A stretch of 64,000 bases of DNA from Polynucleobacter asymbioticus QLW-P1DMWA-1 (GCF_000016345.1 NC_009379.1:1488001-1552000), one strand, 5' to 3'. Positions 1-10,447 are shown, numbered from the stretch's first letter. Notes: generated from the letters alone by a model not told the origin. A program made the numbers and translations.

Positions 1-283
1 CCAAGAAAGCGACAAGACCCGCATCCTCTTTGGCTACTAAAAAAGCATGATCCCAAGGCTCTACAATATATTGATTTGCTAAACGCTTGATGTCGCCAAA
101 ATCCAAGACCATGCCATCGTCAGCTTTACCAGGATGATCGGCGACTTCTCCAGTCAATGTGATTTCGATCGCATAACGATGCCCGTGCAAATGCTTGCAT
201 TGCCCGTCGTGATTGGGGATGCGGTGACCCGAATCAAACTCAAGGCGACGGGTAATGGAAAGGATTGGTTGTTTACTTGTCAT
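1..283 (-). CDS. queD: 6-carboxy-tetrahydropterin synthase QueD, N-terminal part (cut by window edge)
   Basis: QueD converts 7,8-dihydroneopterin triphosphate to 6-carboxy-5,6,7,8-tetrahydropterin in the queuosine/7-deazaguanine pathway. Only the first 94 or so residues lie in the window. The translation begins MTSKQPILSITRRLEF and contains FDSGHRIPNHDG followed by CKHLHGHRY. These are the zinc-binding histidines and the catalytic cysteine of the CX3HGH motif of this family. An in-frame stop lies two codons upstream of the next ATG, so the ATG at 283 is the only sensible start. It lies 34 bases downstream of queE on the same strand and is probably cotranscribed with it. The C-terminus lies outside the window. 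Confidence 0.9.
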   Translation of the reverse strand, partial: MTSKQPILSITRRLEFDSGHRIPNHDGQCKHLHGHRYAIEITLTGEVADHPGKADDGMVLDFGDIKRLANQYIVEPWDHAFLVAKEDAGLVAFL

Positions 284-317
284 TCAGCACTTCATTTAAA
301 TAGTGGGATATACCCAG

Positions 318-971
318 TTATCGAATTCCAATCAGTTTATGGGATTGAATACTTAATCTCCACAATGGGCGCTTTTGGCACAGCCCCACCGCTAACTCTG
401 TATTGCTTTTGAGGTTCGGACCATCCATGGGTTGCAAAAAGCGATTGCGATAGTCCATTTTTTCAAAGCGGCCCATTAATTGTTCCAGAGACTCATGCCC
501 GTTCTGAGGAACAACCAATTTCATTTCGTTTGCCTGTAATACGATCAATTCCGCTCCAGCTTTAGGGCTCACACATACCCAATCGACTCCCTTAGGTACC
601 TTCAGTGTTCCATTGGTCTCGATTGCCACTTCAAAGCCTTTTTTGTGGAGCACTTCTATGAGCACTTCATCCAATTGCAAAAGTGGCTCACCACCAGTAA
701 AGACAACGTAACGCTGTTGAGGACCAGCAGAAGTACTTTTCCATGCAAGCTCAATGGCATTCGCTAAATCATTTGCAGTTTCAAACTTGCCACCGCCTAA
801 ACCATCACTGCCTACAAAATCGGTATCGCAAAACTGGCAAATAGCAGTTGCCCGATCCTCTTCTCGCCCACTCCATAAGTTACAGCCAGCAAAACGACAA
901 AATACAGCGGCTCGGCCAGCGTGAGCGCCTTCACCCTGAAGGGTTGGGAAGATTTCTTTTACGGTATACAT
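318..971 (-). CDS. queE: 7-carboxy-7-deazaguanine synthase QueE
   Basis: This radical SAM enzyme turns 6-carboxy-tetrahydropterin into 7-carboxy-7-deazaguanine, the step after QueD in queuosine synthesis. The 217-residue protein starts MYTVKEIFPTLQGEGAHAGR, a QueE hallmark (the LQGEG substrate loop). The cluster-binding cysteines are C30, C45 and C48, so the motif is CX14CX2C rather than the usual CX3CX2C. This expanded spacing is known for Burkholderia-type QueE and is expected here, not a defect. The SAM-binding FTGGEP motif is at about residues 91-96, and ETNGT and SPKAG follow as expected. It is upstream of queD on the same strand. Confidence 0.95.
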   Translation of the reverse strand: MYTVKEIFPTLQGEGAHAGRAAVFCRFAGCNLWSGREEDRATAICQFCDTDFVGSDGLGGGKFETANDLANAIELAWKSTSAGPQQRYVVFTGGEPLLQLDEVLIEVLHKKGFEVAIETNGTLKVPKGVDWVCVSPKAGAELIVLQANEMKLVVPQNGHESLEQLMGRFEKMDYRNRFLQPMDGPNLKSNTELAVGLCQKRPLWRLSIQSHKLIGIR

Positions 972-999
972 AGCAATGGAGCTATTTTAAGCGCTTTGT

Positions 1000-1722
1000 T
1001 TACTTCCAGGAGATTAGCTCCCACTGTAAATAGTCTTCCCAGTAGGCATTCGACCAATAAACGCCAGCGGTTATATAGCGCCCATAATCCCTACGTATCA
1101 CCCAACGGCCAATTTCTGGTGAAAGCCAATAATCATCTAAGCGGTAGTTGGCAAGCCTAAAGAGATCATTAGACTCAAAATATGGGGCTTCACTTTGATA
1201 ATGTAAGACCGCAAAGCTTCCTGCCGGGACAGTAATCCTCTCCCATTCAATTGCCTTGATATTCAAACCCCAGTAGTAACTGGAGTCTGGATAACCAGGC
1301 ACTTGGTAACGGGTTCGATAAAAACCGCTCCATCCCGGCACTAACTGCTCTGGCCACAATGGAATTGCCTGTTCAAATTTTTGCGTAGGTTTCCAATGCG
1401 GATCTTGAATGACATGCCCCCAAGGAGACTGAATTTCATCATCTAGTGGGCCTGCCTTTAATCCAGTGCGTGCAATCCGAATTTCTTTACCAACTGAAAC
1501 TACTTTCTCAGTAACTACGTCAAGAATCTCTTGATTAAATATATTGCGGACCTGATAAACCCATTCTTGCCCTACTTTTGGCGCTCGCATTACTGGGGTT
1601 GGAGTTGGTGGAGTTAGCACAACACCCTGAGGAAAGGGTTGAGAAGAGATGCAACCAACCAATGGGATGGCTAATACTAGTAGCCATAATTTTCGCAAGA
1701 TATTTATTTGTAAAAATTTCAT
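1000..1722 (-). CDS. putative lipoprotein of unknown function
   Basis: I do not recognise this gene. The product, about 240 residues, begins MKFLQINILRKLW, followed by a hydrophobic stretch and an IPLVGC lipobox, so it is probably exported and lipidated at that cysteine. A proline-rich linker (TPPTPTPVMR) follows. The remainder is rich in W and Y (for example WGLNIKAIEWERITVPAGSF) and looks like a beta-rich periplasmic domain. An ATG 15 bases upstream at 1737 is possible. I chose 1722 because the signal peptide then starts directly and GAG lies about 6 bases ahead. It lies between the radical SAM gene and queE on the same strand, 44 bases after the former. Confidence 0.75.
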   Translation of the reverse strand: MKFLQINILRKLWLLVLAIPLVGCISSQPFPQGVVLTPPTPTPVMRAPKVGQEWVYQVRNIFNQEILDVVTEKVVSVGKEIRIARTGLKAGPLDDEIQSPWGHVIQDPHWKPTQKFEQAIPLWPEQLVPGWSGFYRTRYQVPGYPDSSYYWGLNIKAIEWERITVPAGSFAVLHYQSEAPYFESNDLFRLANYRLDDYWLSPEIGRWVIRRDYGRYITAGVYWSNAYWEDYLQWELISWK

Positions 1723-1766
1723 TGTCATCTCAATCATTTATCTGAAGTTCATCAATTACCATAAGC

Positions 1767-3665
1767 CTAGCTATAGAGGGCTCTAGCTATATGATCTGAA
1801 GCAATGGAAGTTCTTGGAATGCGCATACCTAAATCTGCGAACCAAACGTCTGCCTTCACCTCAAAACCAAGACCATGCATATAGTTATAAATCGCTTTTT
1901 TTAGACCTAAGCCTAATATGTCGTGATCAACGCCAGTAGGATCGATAAAGCCTACATCATTCTTAGCAAATGTAATCTCAGGCAAAGGTTGCAGCTCAAT
2001 TCCGTATTCCTCTGGATTTTGACCCACAGGAGAGTGAACGGTACAAGTAAAGCGATGAAAGAACCCGCTTTGAATGCAGCCATTCTCAAATAACTGCTTC
2101 ACATACTCTAATGAGTCCACGGTTTCTTGCACAGTTTGCGTTGGAAATCCATACATTAAATAAGCATGCACCAATATACCGGCGTCAGAAAAGCCTTTGG
2201 TGACTTGGGCTACCTGATCCACTGAAACGCCCTTCTTCATTAACGCCAGCAATCTATCGGAAGCAACCTCTAGTCCCCCAGACATTGCTATACATCCACT
2301 CCTTGCTAATAATTGAGCCAGCTTTGGTGTAAATGTTTTTTCAAAGCGGATATTGCCCCACCAAGAAATAACTACCTTACGACGAATGAGTTCTTCAGCC
2401 AGTGCTTTAAGGATTTTTGGCGGTGCTGCCTCATCTACAAAATGGAATCCAGTTTGACCTGTTTCTGTAATGATGTGCTCGATGCGATCCACCAACAAAG
2501 AGGCCGAAGCAGTTTCATAGCGAGAAATGTAATCAAGCGACACATCGCAAAAGCTACACTTTTTCCAATAACAACCGTGTGCAACTGTTAATTTATTCCA
2601 ACGGCCATCACTCCACAGGCGATGCATTGGGTTAAGCATATCTAGTAAGGATAGATAGGAGTTGAGTGGCAAACCATCCCAAGTTGCAGTCCCAACTTCC
2701 TCAAACGGCACATCTGGCTCTGGCCAGGCGATGTAACGCACGTTACGATCTTCATCGCGAATAAAGGTGCGGACCAAGCGATCAGCTGAGCGCTTACCTT
2801 CAAGATGTTCCAGTAAGGCAAGCAAAGGTCTTTCGCCAGAATCTAAGGTGATGAAGTCTACGTAATCAAAAATCCGGGCATCCTTTAACTCACGCAGCTC
2901 GGTATTCACATACCCACCACCCAAGACAATGTTGATTTTAGGGTCTGATTTTTTAATGCATTGCGCTATGCGTAAGGCCGCATACATCGCACCAGGAAAC
3001 GGTACTGATAACAATACCAAGTCGGGGTTGTGCTTTCTGATTGACGCCAGACTTAATTCCTGTAAGCACAAATCTAATAGACTCGGTTTTTCCTTTAATG
3101 CATTTGCCAAGGGCGTGAAAGTAGGCTGATTACTTGCAAGAGATTCCGCATAGCGTACAAACTCAAAGCGATCATCTACTGCATCTCGCAAAACATCAGA
3201 GAGATCATTTAGATATAAGGTCGCCAAATGACGTGCCCTATCGTGTGAGCCTAAAGCACCAAACGCCCAAGCCAGTGGATCTCCCGTCTCTTCATCGTCA
3301 TAGGCTTCAAGAGATTGAAAGCGCGGCCCTTCTGGTAAAAATTCCCGGCTATTGATGCGGTGACTTAAGGTGCTATCTCGTCCCTGCAAGAATGCAATTA
3401 CCGAAGCAATGGTTGACTGATATTCAGCAAAATAATCTAGAAAGAAATTGACACTAGCGGTACGCACTTCCTCAGGCAGACTTTTCGCTTTTGCGCGCAC
3501 CTGAGCCAAACCCTCGGGAGTAAAAAAGCTCAATACCAATGCCAGAGCCAAATCTTCTTGCACAGCATCAACGCCGCGTGATCTCAAAAATCCAGTGAGA
3601 TAAGCCGTAGATGGATACGGCGTATTCAGCTGTGTCATTGGCGGGATGAGGCTTAGGACCTTCAT
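1767..3665 (-). CDS. B12-binding-type radical SAM protein, substrate unknown
   Basis: The 632-residue protein has the architecture of cobalamin-binding radical SAM enzymes. The N-terminal half resembles a B12-binding Rossmann domain: it starts MKVLSLIPPMTQLNTPYPS, has NPDLVLLSVPFPG near residues 213-225 and VLGGGYVN near 247-254. The radical SAM domain follows. The cluster cysteines are C365, C370 and C373 in HGCYWKKCSFCD, which is CX4CX2C instead of CX3CX2C. Downstream GGLEVASDRLLALMKKGV and AYLMYGFPTQT are typical of the radical SAM barrel. A B12-binding DXHXXG motif is not obvious, so cobalamin use is uncertain. It starts 9 bases after the ferritin-like gene, which suggests a shared function. 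The substrate cannot be inferred. Confidence 0.85.
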   Translation of the reverse strand: MKVLSLIPPMTQLNTPYPSTAYLTGFLRSRGVDAVQEDLALALVLSFFTPEGLAQVRAKAKSLPEEVRTASVNFFLDYFAEYQSTIASVIAFLQGRDSTLSHRINSREFLPEGPRFQSLEAYDDEETGDPLAWAFGALGSHDRARHLATLYLNDLSDVLRDAVDDRFEFVRYAESLASNQPTFTPLANALKEKPSLLDLCLQELSLASIRKHNPDLVLLSVPFPGAMYAALRIAQCIKKSDPKINIVLGGGYVNTELRELKDARIFDYVDFITLDSGERPLLALLEHLEGKRSADRLVRTFIRDEDRNVRYIAWPEPDVPFEEVGTATWDGLPLNSYLSLLDMLNPMHRLWSDGRWNKLTVAHGCYWKKCSFCDVSLDYISRYETASASLLVDRIEHIITETGQTGFHFVDEAAPPKILKALAEELIRRKVVISWWGNIRFEKTFTPKLAQLLARSGCIAMSGGLEVASDRLLALMKKGVSVDQVAQVTKGFSDAGILVHAYLMYGFPTQTVQETVDSLEYVKQLFENGCIQSGFFHRFTCTVHSPVGQNPEEYGIELQPLPEITFAKNDVGFIDPTGVDHDILGLGLKKAIYNYMHGLGFEVKADVWFADLGMRIPRTSIASDHIARALYS

Positions 3666-3674
3666 GCTGATTGA

Positions 3675-4472
3675 CTAAGCTCCAAGGAGGCTCAATTCTT
3701 CGGCCGTGAAACCAGCCTGCTTGCGAGCCTCTAGATTAAATGGCCCCTTTAAAACAGGCGCACGATATTTGCTTGCCAATTCTCTATAAGTAGAAATTGC
3801 AGAAACGCCTTCCCTGTCACATAAGAAATTAAACCAGCGATTGCCGATAAGCACATGCCCAATTTCATCATGGAGAATGACCTCCAGAATCTCAACCGCT
3901 CTAGTCTCTTTGATTTGTTTGAAGCGATCACGAATCATGGGCACAGCATCCAAACCTCTAGCCTCCATGGTTCTTGGAACAAGCGCCATTCTGGCCATTA
4001 CGGAATCCGTGGTTCGCTCAACCATCTCCCACAAGCTATTGTGAGCCGGAAAATCGCCGTAGGCAAATCCAAGCGAGCGCAAATGTTCATTCACCAAGCT
4101 AAAGTGGTAGGCCTCTTCTTTGGCAACCTTAACCCAATCCTCGTAGTAATTCTTGGGCATATCTGGAAAGCGCCAGATAGCATCCAACGCCAGGTTCATT
4201 GCATTGAATTCAATATGAGCGAGTGAGTGCAATAAGCCAGCCCTACCTTCTGGCGTATCCATTCTTCTCTTGGGAACTAACTTGGGTAAGACTAACTCTG
4301 GTTTTAATGGTCGCCCAGGGAGTGTCAGTGCTTGCGAATCAAGCTTACGAGAAATATCTAAGGCAATTTTTTGTTGCTGATATTCATCAAACAAATGAAG
4401 TAACTGACTTATCTTAGTCTGTGCATCAGCGCTCGCCAGGATTGCGAGTGAAGCTTCTCGTAACTCAAGCAT
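3675..4472 (-). CDS. ferritin-like domain protein of the DUF455 family
   Basis: The 265-residue protein belongs to the DUF455 group of ferritin-like four-helix proteins, distantly related to the tRNA hydroxylase MiaE. Likely di-iron ligands are visible in helical context: E88 in HIEFNAMNL, E120 and H123 in KEEAYHF, E170 in MEARGLD, and E203 and H206 in HDEIGHVLIG. A diiron oxygenase or hydroxylase role is plausible but unproven. The reading frame stays open 44 codons upstream into guaA. The start MLELREASL at 4472 is preferred because it lies 22 bases after the guaA stop and begins the conserved domain. No good Shine-Dalgarno sequence is visible. The radical SAM gene follows after 9 bases. 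Confidence 0.85.
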   Translation of the reverse strand: MLELREASLAILASADAQTKISQLLHLFDEYQQQKIALDISRKLDSQALTLPGRPLKPELVLPKLVPKRRMDTPEGRAGLLHSLAHIEFNAMNLALDAIWRFPDMPKNYYEDWVKVAKEEAYHFSLVNEHLRSLGFAYGDFPAHNSLWEMVERTTDSVMARMALVPRTMEARGLDAVPMIRDRFKQIKETRAVEILEVILHDEIGHVLIGNRWFNFLCDREGVSAISTYRELASKYRAPVLKGPFNLEARKQAGFTAEELSLLGA

Positions 4473-4494
4473 TGGTATTGGAAGGCTTAAACGC

Positions 4495-6102
4495 CTATTC
4501 CCACTCGATTGTTGCTGGCGGTTTTCCGCTGATATCGTAAACAACTCGATTGATACCACGCACTTCGTTGATGATGCGATTAGAAACTTTGCCCAACAAC
4601 TCATGCGGCAAATGGGCCCAATGCGCTGTCATGAAGTCTTGCGTTTGTACAGCTCTGAGTGCAACGACATATTCATATGTTCTGCCATCACCCATCACGC
4701 CAACAGATTTAACCGGCAAGAAGACCGCGAATGCTTGACTTGTTAAGTCATACCAAGATTTTTGGCTCACTTCATCAATCGTATTGCGTAGCTCTTCAAT
4801 AAAGATAGCATCTGCGCGCTGGAGCAGGCTAGCAAATTCTGCTTTCACTTCACCCAAGATGCGCACTCCCAAACCAGGGCCTGGGAAGGGATGGCGATAA
4901 ACCATCTCACGTGGAAGACCTAAAGCAACACCTAATTCACGCACCTCATCTTTAAATAGCTCACGCAATGGCTCAAGCAATTTTAGATGCATATCTTCAG
5001 GTAAGCCGCCAACGTTGTGATGACTCTTAATAGTATGTGCGCCCTTCTTACCCTTACCAGCAGACTCAATCACGTCCGGATAAATAGTGCCTTGCGCAAG
5101 CCACTTGGCATTCTCAATCTTGCCAGATTCGCTTTGGAAGATCTCTACAAATTCTTTACCAATAATTTTGCGCTTTGCTTCTGGGTCAGCAACACCAGTT
5201 AACTTACCCATAAAGGTAGATGCAGCGTCAACGCGTATCACTTTCACACCCAGGTTACGTGCAAACATCTCCATGACCATGTCGCCTTCATTGAGACGAA
5301 GCAAACCGTGATCCACAAACACGCAAGTGAGTTGATCGCCAATTGCCCGATGGATCAACGCTGCAGCAACACTCGAGTCAACGCCACCAGATAAACCGAG
5401 TATGACTTCTTCATCTCCGACTTGTTTACGAATATGCTCTACCGCTTCAGCAATGTAGTCACCCATGACCCAGTCAGGCTTGCAATGGCAAATTTCATGG
5501 ACAAAGCGTTCAATGATCGCCGTGCCTTGAATAGTGTGCGTAACTTCTGGATGAAACTGAAATGCATAAAAGCGGCGATCTTCATCGGCCATACCCGCTA
5601 TTGGGCAAGACTCGGTTGAAGCCATCAACTTAAATGCTGGAGGCAATGCGGTTACTGAATCTCCATGACTCATCCATACCTTCAGAATGCCATGGCCTTC
5701 GCTGGTAGAAAAATCCTGGATGCCTTTAAGTAAATTAGTGTGCCCATGAGCACGAACTTCCGAATATCCAAATTCGCGAGCTTTACCAAGAGACTCCGCC
5801 GAAGCGACAGCGCCACCTAGCTGGGTTGCCATGGTTTGCATACCGTAACAAATGCCGAGAACGGGTACGCCTAGCTCAAATACGATTTGAGGGGCACGAG
5901 GACTGCCATCTTCAGTAACTGAATTAGGTCCGCCAGAGAGGATGATGCCTTTACCGCCCTGTTCCTGAATAAATTTGCGGATGAACTCTGGATCACAATC
6001 GTAGGGATGGATCTCTGAATACACGCGTGCATCTCGCACACGTCTTGCAATTAATTGAGTAACTTGCGAACCAAAGTCGAGAATCAGTATTTTGTCGTGC
6101 AC
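4495..6102 (-). CDS. guaA: GMP synthase (glutamine-hydrolysing)
   Basis: GuaA aminates XMP to GMP using glutamine and ATP, the last step of guanine nucleotide synthesis. The 535-residue protein is full length. The class I amidotransferase domain has the nucleophile C85 in GICYGMQ and the H184/E186 pair in [10 protein letters not shown]. The ATP pyrophosphatase domain has the PP-loop GLSGGVDSS at about 236-244. The dimerisation domain ends with the typical KPPATIEWE. It follows guaB by 36 bases on the same strand, so the two last steps from IMP to GMP form one unit. Confidence 0.97.
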   Translation of the reverse strand: MHDKILILDFGSQVTQLIARRVRDARVYSEIHPYDCDPEFIRKFIQEQGGKGIILSGGPNSVTEDGSPRAPQIVFELGVPVLGICYGMQTMATQLGGAVASAESLGKAREFGYSEVRAHGHTNLLKGIQDFSTSEGHGILKVWMSHGDSVTALPPAFKLMASTESCPIAGMADEDRRFYAFQFHPEVTHTIQGTAIIERFVHEICHCKPDWVMGDYIAEAVEHIRKQVGDEEVILGLSGGVDSSVAAALIHRAIGDQLTCVFVDHGLLRLNEGDMVMEMFARNLGVKVIRVDAASTFMGKLTGVADPEAKRKIIGKEFVEIFQSESGKIENAKWLAQGTIYPDVIESAGKGKKGAHTIKSHHNVGGLPEDMHLKLLEPLRELFKDEVRELGVALGLPREMVYRHPFPGPGLGVRILGEVKAEFASLLQRADAIFIEELRNTIDEVSQKSWYDLTSQAFAVFLPVKSVGVMGDGRTYEYVVALRAVQTQDFMTAHWAHLPHELLGKVSNRIINEVRGINRVVYDISGKPPATIEWE

Positions 6103-6138
6103 GGAAGGATTACCTTAAATTCAGCCTGCTTTTATTTC

Positions 6139-7611
<1,473 letters not shown>

Positions 7612-7628
7612 CTAGTCACAAAAATCGA

Positions 7629-7994
7629 TTATAGCCTCCTGGCCCTTCTTTTGGCTGCGGCAGCCTGGAATTTGGCATCCTGATTCTGGTTTGCCTTTTT
7701 ACGCCTTACTGTCTTAGGATCGATTAACAGAGGTGAGTAGAGCTCTAGACGATCACCCTCATAAATGGGGCTATCCCAATCTTTACGCTTGCCAAAGACA
7801 CCAAAACAGCCTTTTCTAGCCAAAACCGGGTCATCCTGACTCTGAGCTAAACCGGCCTTGACTAGGGCCAAACCGATAGTGGCAAGCTCTTCTTGAGGGA
7901 TCATGAGTTGAAATTGCTTTAGTACTGGGGCGCCCTGCCTAGCATCACAAATCCAGATATTGAGCGCGCGTTTATCCATAGAGATCTTCAGCAC
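7629..7994 (-). CDS. rnfH: RnfH family protein (ubiquitin-like fold)
   Basis: Small 121-residue protein of the RnfH/UPF0125 family. Diagnostic parts are FGKRKDWDSPIYEGDRLELY and the PLLIDPKTVRRKKA segment typical of these beta-grasp proteins. The C-terminus is lysine- and arginine-rich (AAAAKRRARRL). The biochemical role of the family is not established. It overlaps the end of ratA by up to 23 bases, and the ratA-rnfH pair is a widely conserved arrangement in proteobacteria. An alternative start is the ATG at 7979 (MDKRALNIW), which shortens the overlap. Confidence 0.9.
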   Translation of the reverse strand: MLKISMDKRALNIWICDARQGAPVLKQFQLMIPQEELATIGLALVKAGLAQSQDDPVLARKGCFGVFGKRKDWDSPIYEGDRLELYSPLLIDPKTVRRKKANQNQDAKFQAAAAKRRARRL

Positions 7995-8403
7995 GCTTTA
8001 CAAAGCAATCCACAAAAGTGCCGGCGATATGACCAAATACGGGGCCAATGATTTTATCCAGGATGACGTTCTTAAACTCCCAGTGCAGCTTGAACTCCAC
8101 CTTACAGGCATCTTCTTTTAGTGGAATAAAGTTCCATTGACCTGAAAAGTGCTTAAAGGGCCCGTCTACAAAAACCATATCGATAGTTTCTGGACGATGG
8201 TTCACGTTCCGGGTATGAAAGTACTGGTTAATGCCCTTGAAATGGATGTTGATTTTGGCATCCAGGATGGTTTCAGTTTGCTCAAAGATTTCCACCCCAC
8301 CGCACCAGGGCAGGAATTCGGGATAACGGGCCACATCGGTCACTAAACCGTACATACGGTCGGCTGACTGGCCAATTAAAACGGTCTTGTAGACGTCTGC
8401 CAT
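7972..8403 (-). CDS. ratA: RatA/COQ10 family START-domain protein
   Basis: 143-residue START-like (polyketide cyclase/COQ10) protein. It begins with an interface typical of RatA (VYKTVLIGQSADRMYGLVTD, then YPEFLPWCGG) and ends FVKRAEDLYG. In E. coli the homologue has been described as a toxin acting on 50S subunits, while the eukaryotic and other bacterial relatives bind quinones. Which applies here is not visible from sequence. It is divergent from smpB, with only 25 bases between the two start codons, so the promoters must extend into each other's coding sequence. rnfH overlaps its 3' end. Confidence 0.88.
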   Translation of the reverse strand: MADVYKTVLIGQSADRMYGLVTDVARYPEFLPWCGGVEIFEQTETILDAKINIHFKGINQYFHTRNVNHRPETIDMVFVDGPFKHFSGQWNFIPLKEDACKVEFKLHWEFKNVILDKIIGPVFGHIAGTFVDCFVKRAEDLYG

Positions 8404-8428
8404 AATCGATCTTGGAAGCTAAATAAAT

Positions 8429-8881
8429 ATGAGTATCGTCGATAACAAAAAAGCCTTCTTTGATTATTTTATCGAGGAGCGGTTTGAGGCTGGGCTTGTG
8501 CTAGAAGGCTGGGAAGTAAAAGCCATCCGCGCAGGTCGTGTGCACGTCAAGGAAGCCTATGTGGTGATTCGCAAGGCGGAGCTATTCCTGATTGGCTGCC
8601 ATATCACCCCACTACTATCGGCCTCTACTCATATTGTTCCAGACAGTACCCGCACTCGGAAGCTCCTATTAAATGCCATTGAAATACGCAAACTGATCGG
8701 CAAAGTGGAGCAAAAAGGCTATACCCTGGTCCCACTCAACTTGCACTTCACCAAAGGTAATGTGAAGTGTGAAATTGGTCTGGCGCGCGGTAAAAAGCAG
8801 CATGACAAGCGCGCAGCTACGAAAGAGCGGGAATGGGAAGTCCAAAAAGGTCGAATTGCTCGGGGCGACCTCAACGCCTGA
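8429..8881 (+). CDS. smpB: SsrA-binding protein SmpB
   Basis: SmpB binds tmRNA and brings it to stalled ribosomes for trans-translation. The 150-residue protein is full length and shows the conserved oligonucleotide-binding core, with [17 protein letters not shown] at the start, [20 protein letters not shown], and [15 protein letters not shown]. The basic C-terminal tail ([18 protein letters not shown]) inserts into the decoding centre in known structures. No tmRNA gene is seen in the window. The start is fixed by the ATG at 8429, 25 bases from the divergent ratA start. Confidence 0.96.
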   Translation: MSIVDNKKAFFDYFIEERFEAGLVLEGWEVKAIRAGRVHVKEAYVVIRKAELFLIGCHITPLLSASTHIVPDSTRTRKLLLNAIEIRKLIGKVEQKGYTLVPLNLHFTKGNVKCEIGLARGKKQHDKRAATKEREWEVQKGRIARGDLNA

Positions 8882-8940
8882 GGTAAAACAAAGTAGCGTA
8901 GACTTGCTCAAGGGCTAATAAAGCCTCATCAGAGCATTAA

Positions 8941-8957
8941 TGCACTAAATTGGTGCA
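8941..8957 (+). promoter_or_regulatory. NtrC-like operator upstream of the Anbu operon
   Basis: The sequence TGCACTAAATTGGTGCA fits the enterobacterial NtrC consensus TGCACY-N5-GGTGCA at every defined position. It overlaps a perfect 7-base inverted repeat, TTGGTGC at 8950-8956 and GCACCAA at 8963-8969. Part of the box, CACTAAATT, recurs at 8982-8990. The site is 65 bases upstream of the probable ATG of the ATP-grasp gene. I found no sigma-54 promoter with a correct GG-N10-GC spacing downstream. The nearest look-alike (TTGGTGCAATATAGCA) has a 9-base spacer. Binding by NtrC is therefore an inference from the motif only. Confidence 0.5.
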
Positions 8958-9021
8958 ATATAGCACCAAGCTGCTTCAATTCACTAAATTTAGTCTCACA
9001 AAAGGCATTAGTTTTATATCT

Positions 9022-10434
9022 ATGAAATTGCCTTATGACGAAATGCTCGACGCAGCAGGTAAATCGCGTCCACACTACCAAATTTTTCACAACTGGCTGA
9101 AAGAGCAAAGTGACACCCTCATGGGTCTCAAACGCGCTGAGGCCGACCTGATCTTTAGGCGTGTTGGTATCACTTTTGCGGTTTATGGCGACGACCTGGG
9201 TTCAGAAAGAACTATTCCATTTGATCAAGTACCCCGCATCTTCACTGCCAAAGAGTGGGAACAACTTGAGGCGGGATTACGTCAGCGCGTCAAAGCGCTC
9301 AATCGCTTTATCTATGACGTGTATCACGAAGAAGAAATTATTAAAGCAGGTATCGTTCCTGCTGAACAAATTTATAACAATGCGCAATATCGTCCAGAGA
9401 TGCGCAATGTGAGCGTGCCACGCGACATCTATGCACAAATTGCAGGTATTGATATTGTGCGCGCGGGTGAAGGTGAGTTCTACGTTTTAGAAGATAACTT
9501 ACGTGTACCTTCTGGTGTTTCATACATGGTTGAAGATCGCAAAATGATGATGCGTCTTTTCCCGGACCTCTTCCAAAAATATCGCATTGCTCCAGTGGAA
9601 CACTATCCAGACTTATTATTGGAGTGTCTGAAGTCGGTTAAACCAGATGATGTTAAAAAACCGAACGTTGTTGTGCTTACGCCGGGTATGTATAACTCGG
9701 CTTACTTCGAACACAGCTACCTTGCTCAGCAAATGGGCGTTGAATTGGTAGAAGGTAAAGATCTCTTTGTTAAAAACGAACAAGTCTTTATGCGCACTAC
9801 GCAAGGCCCAGAGCGCGTTGATGTTATTTATCGCCGGGTAGATGATGACTTTTTGGATCCCCTAGCATTCCGCTCAGATTCAACCTTAGGTGTTGCAGGC
9901 CTACTCTCGGCTCATCGCGCTGGTAACGTGACTTTGGCTAATGCTATCGGCACCGGTATCGCCGACGATAAATCGATTTATCCATACGTTCCCGAGATGA
10001 TTGAGTTTTACCTTGGTGAGAAACCCATTCTCAATAACGTCCCCACGTTCCAATGCCGTAAGCCAGATGATTTGGCGTATACATTAGCCAATCTCGATAA
10101 GCTCGTTGTCAAACTAACCCATGGCGCAGGTGGTTATGGCATGTTGGTCGGCCCAGCCTCAACCAAAGCCGAGATAGAAGAATTTAGAGTGCACTTGCTT
10201 GCCAATCCAGACAAGTACATTGCGCAGCCAACCTTAGCGCTCTCTACCTGCCCAACATTTGTGGAGTCTGGAGTAGCACCAAGGCATATTGATTTGCGGC
10301 CTTTTGTTCTCTCTGGAAAGACCATCAAAATGGTTCCCGGCGGATTGACTAGGGTTGCCCTCAAAGAAGGTTCTTTAGTAGTGAACTCCTCTCAAGGTGG
10401 TGGTACTAAAGATACCTGGGTATTAGAGGAATAA
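9022..10434 (+). CDS. circularly permuted type 2 ATP-grasp protein
   Basis: The 470-residue product belongs to the circularly permuted ATP-grasp family that in many bacteria is linked to alpha-E, transglutaminase and Anbu genes. Family marks are YDEMLDAAGKSRPHY at the start, the conserved FYVLEDNLRVPSGVSYMVED segment, NAIGTGIADDKSIYPYVPEM, and LVVKLTHGAGGYGMLVGP, which resembles the nucleotide-binding part. Relatives are predicted to form peptide or amide bonds, but the substrate is unknown. The frame is open from a TTG at 8950. I chose the ATG at 9022 because the family similarity begins there, although no strong Shine-Dalgarno sequence precedes it. The alpha-E gene follows after 13 bases. 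Confidence 0.88.
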   Translation: MKLPYDEMLDAAGKSRPHYQIFHNWLKEQSDTLMGLKRAEADLIFRRVGITFAVYGDDLGSERTIPFDQVPRIFTAKEWEQLEAGLRQRVKALNRFIYDVYHEEEIIKAGIVPAEQIYNNAQYRPEMRNVSVPRDIYAQIAGIDIVRAGEGEFYVLEDNLRVPSGVSYMVEDRKMMMRLFPDLFQKYRIAPVEHYPDLLLECLKSVKPDDVKKPNVVVLTPGMYNSAYFEHSYLAQQMGVELVEGKDLFVKNEQVFMRTTQGPERVDVIYRRVDDDFLDPLAFRSDSTLGVAGLLSAHRAGNVTLANAIGTGIADDKSIYPYVPEMIEFYLGEKPILNNVPTFQCRKPDDLAYTLANLDKLVVKLTHGAGGYGMLVGPASTKAEIEEFRVHLLANPDKYIAQPTLALSTCPTFVESGVAPRHIDLRPFVLSGKTIKMVPGGLTRVALKEGSLVVNSSQGGGTKDTWVLEE

Positions 10435-10447
10435 GGAAAGAGTAAAC

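Noticed and set aside
8950..8965. Sigma-54 promoter TTGGTGCAATATAGCA
   Set aside because: The GG and GC elements are 9 bases apart; sigma-54 promoters need 10, and this spacing is strict.
8950..8969. Inverted repeat TTGGTGC/GCACCAA as a terminator for smpB
   Set aside because: No T run follows, and it overlaps the NtrC-like box; an operator is the better reading.
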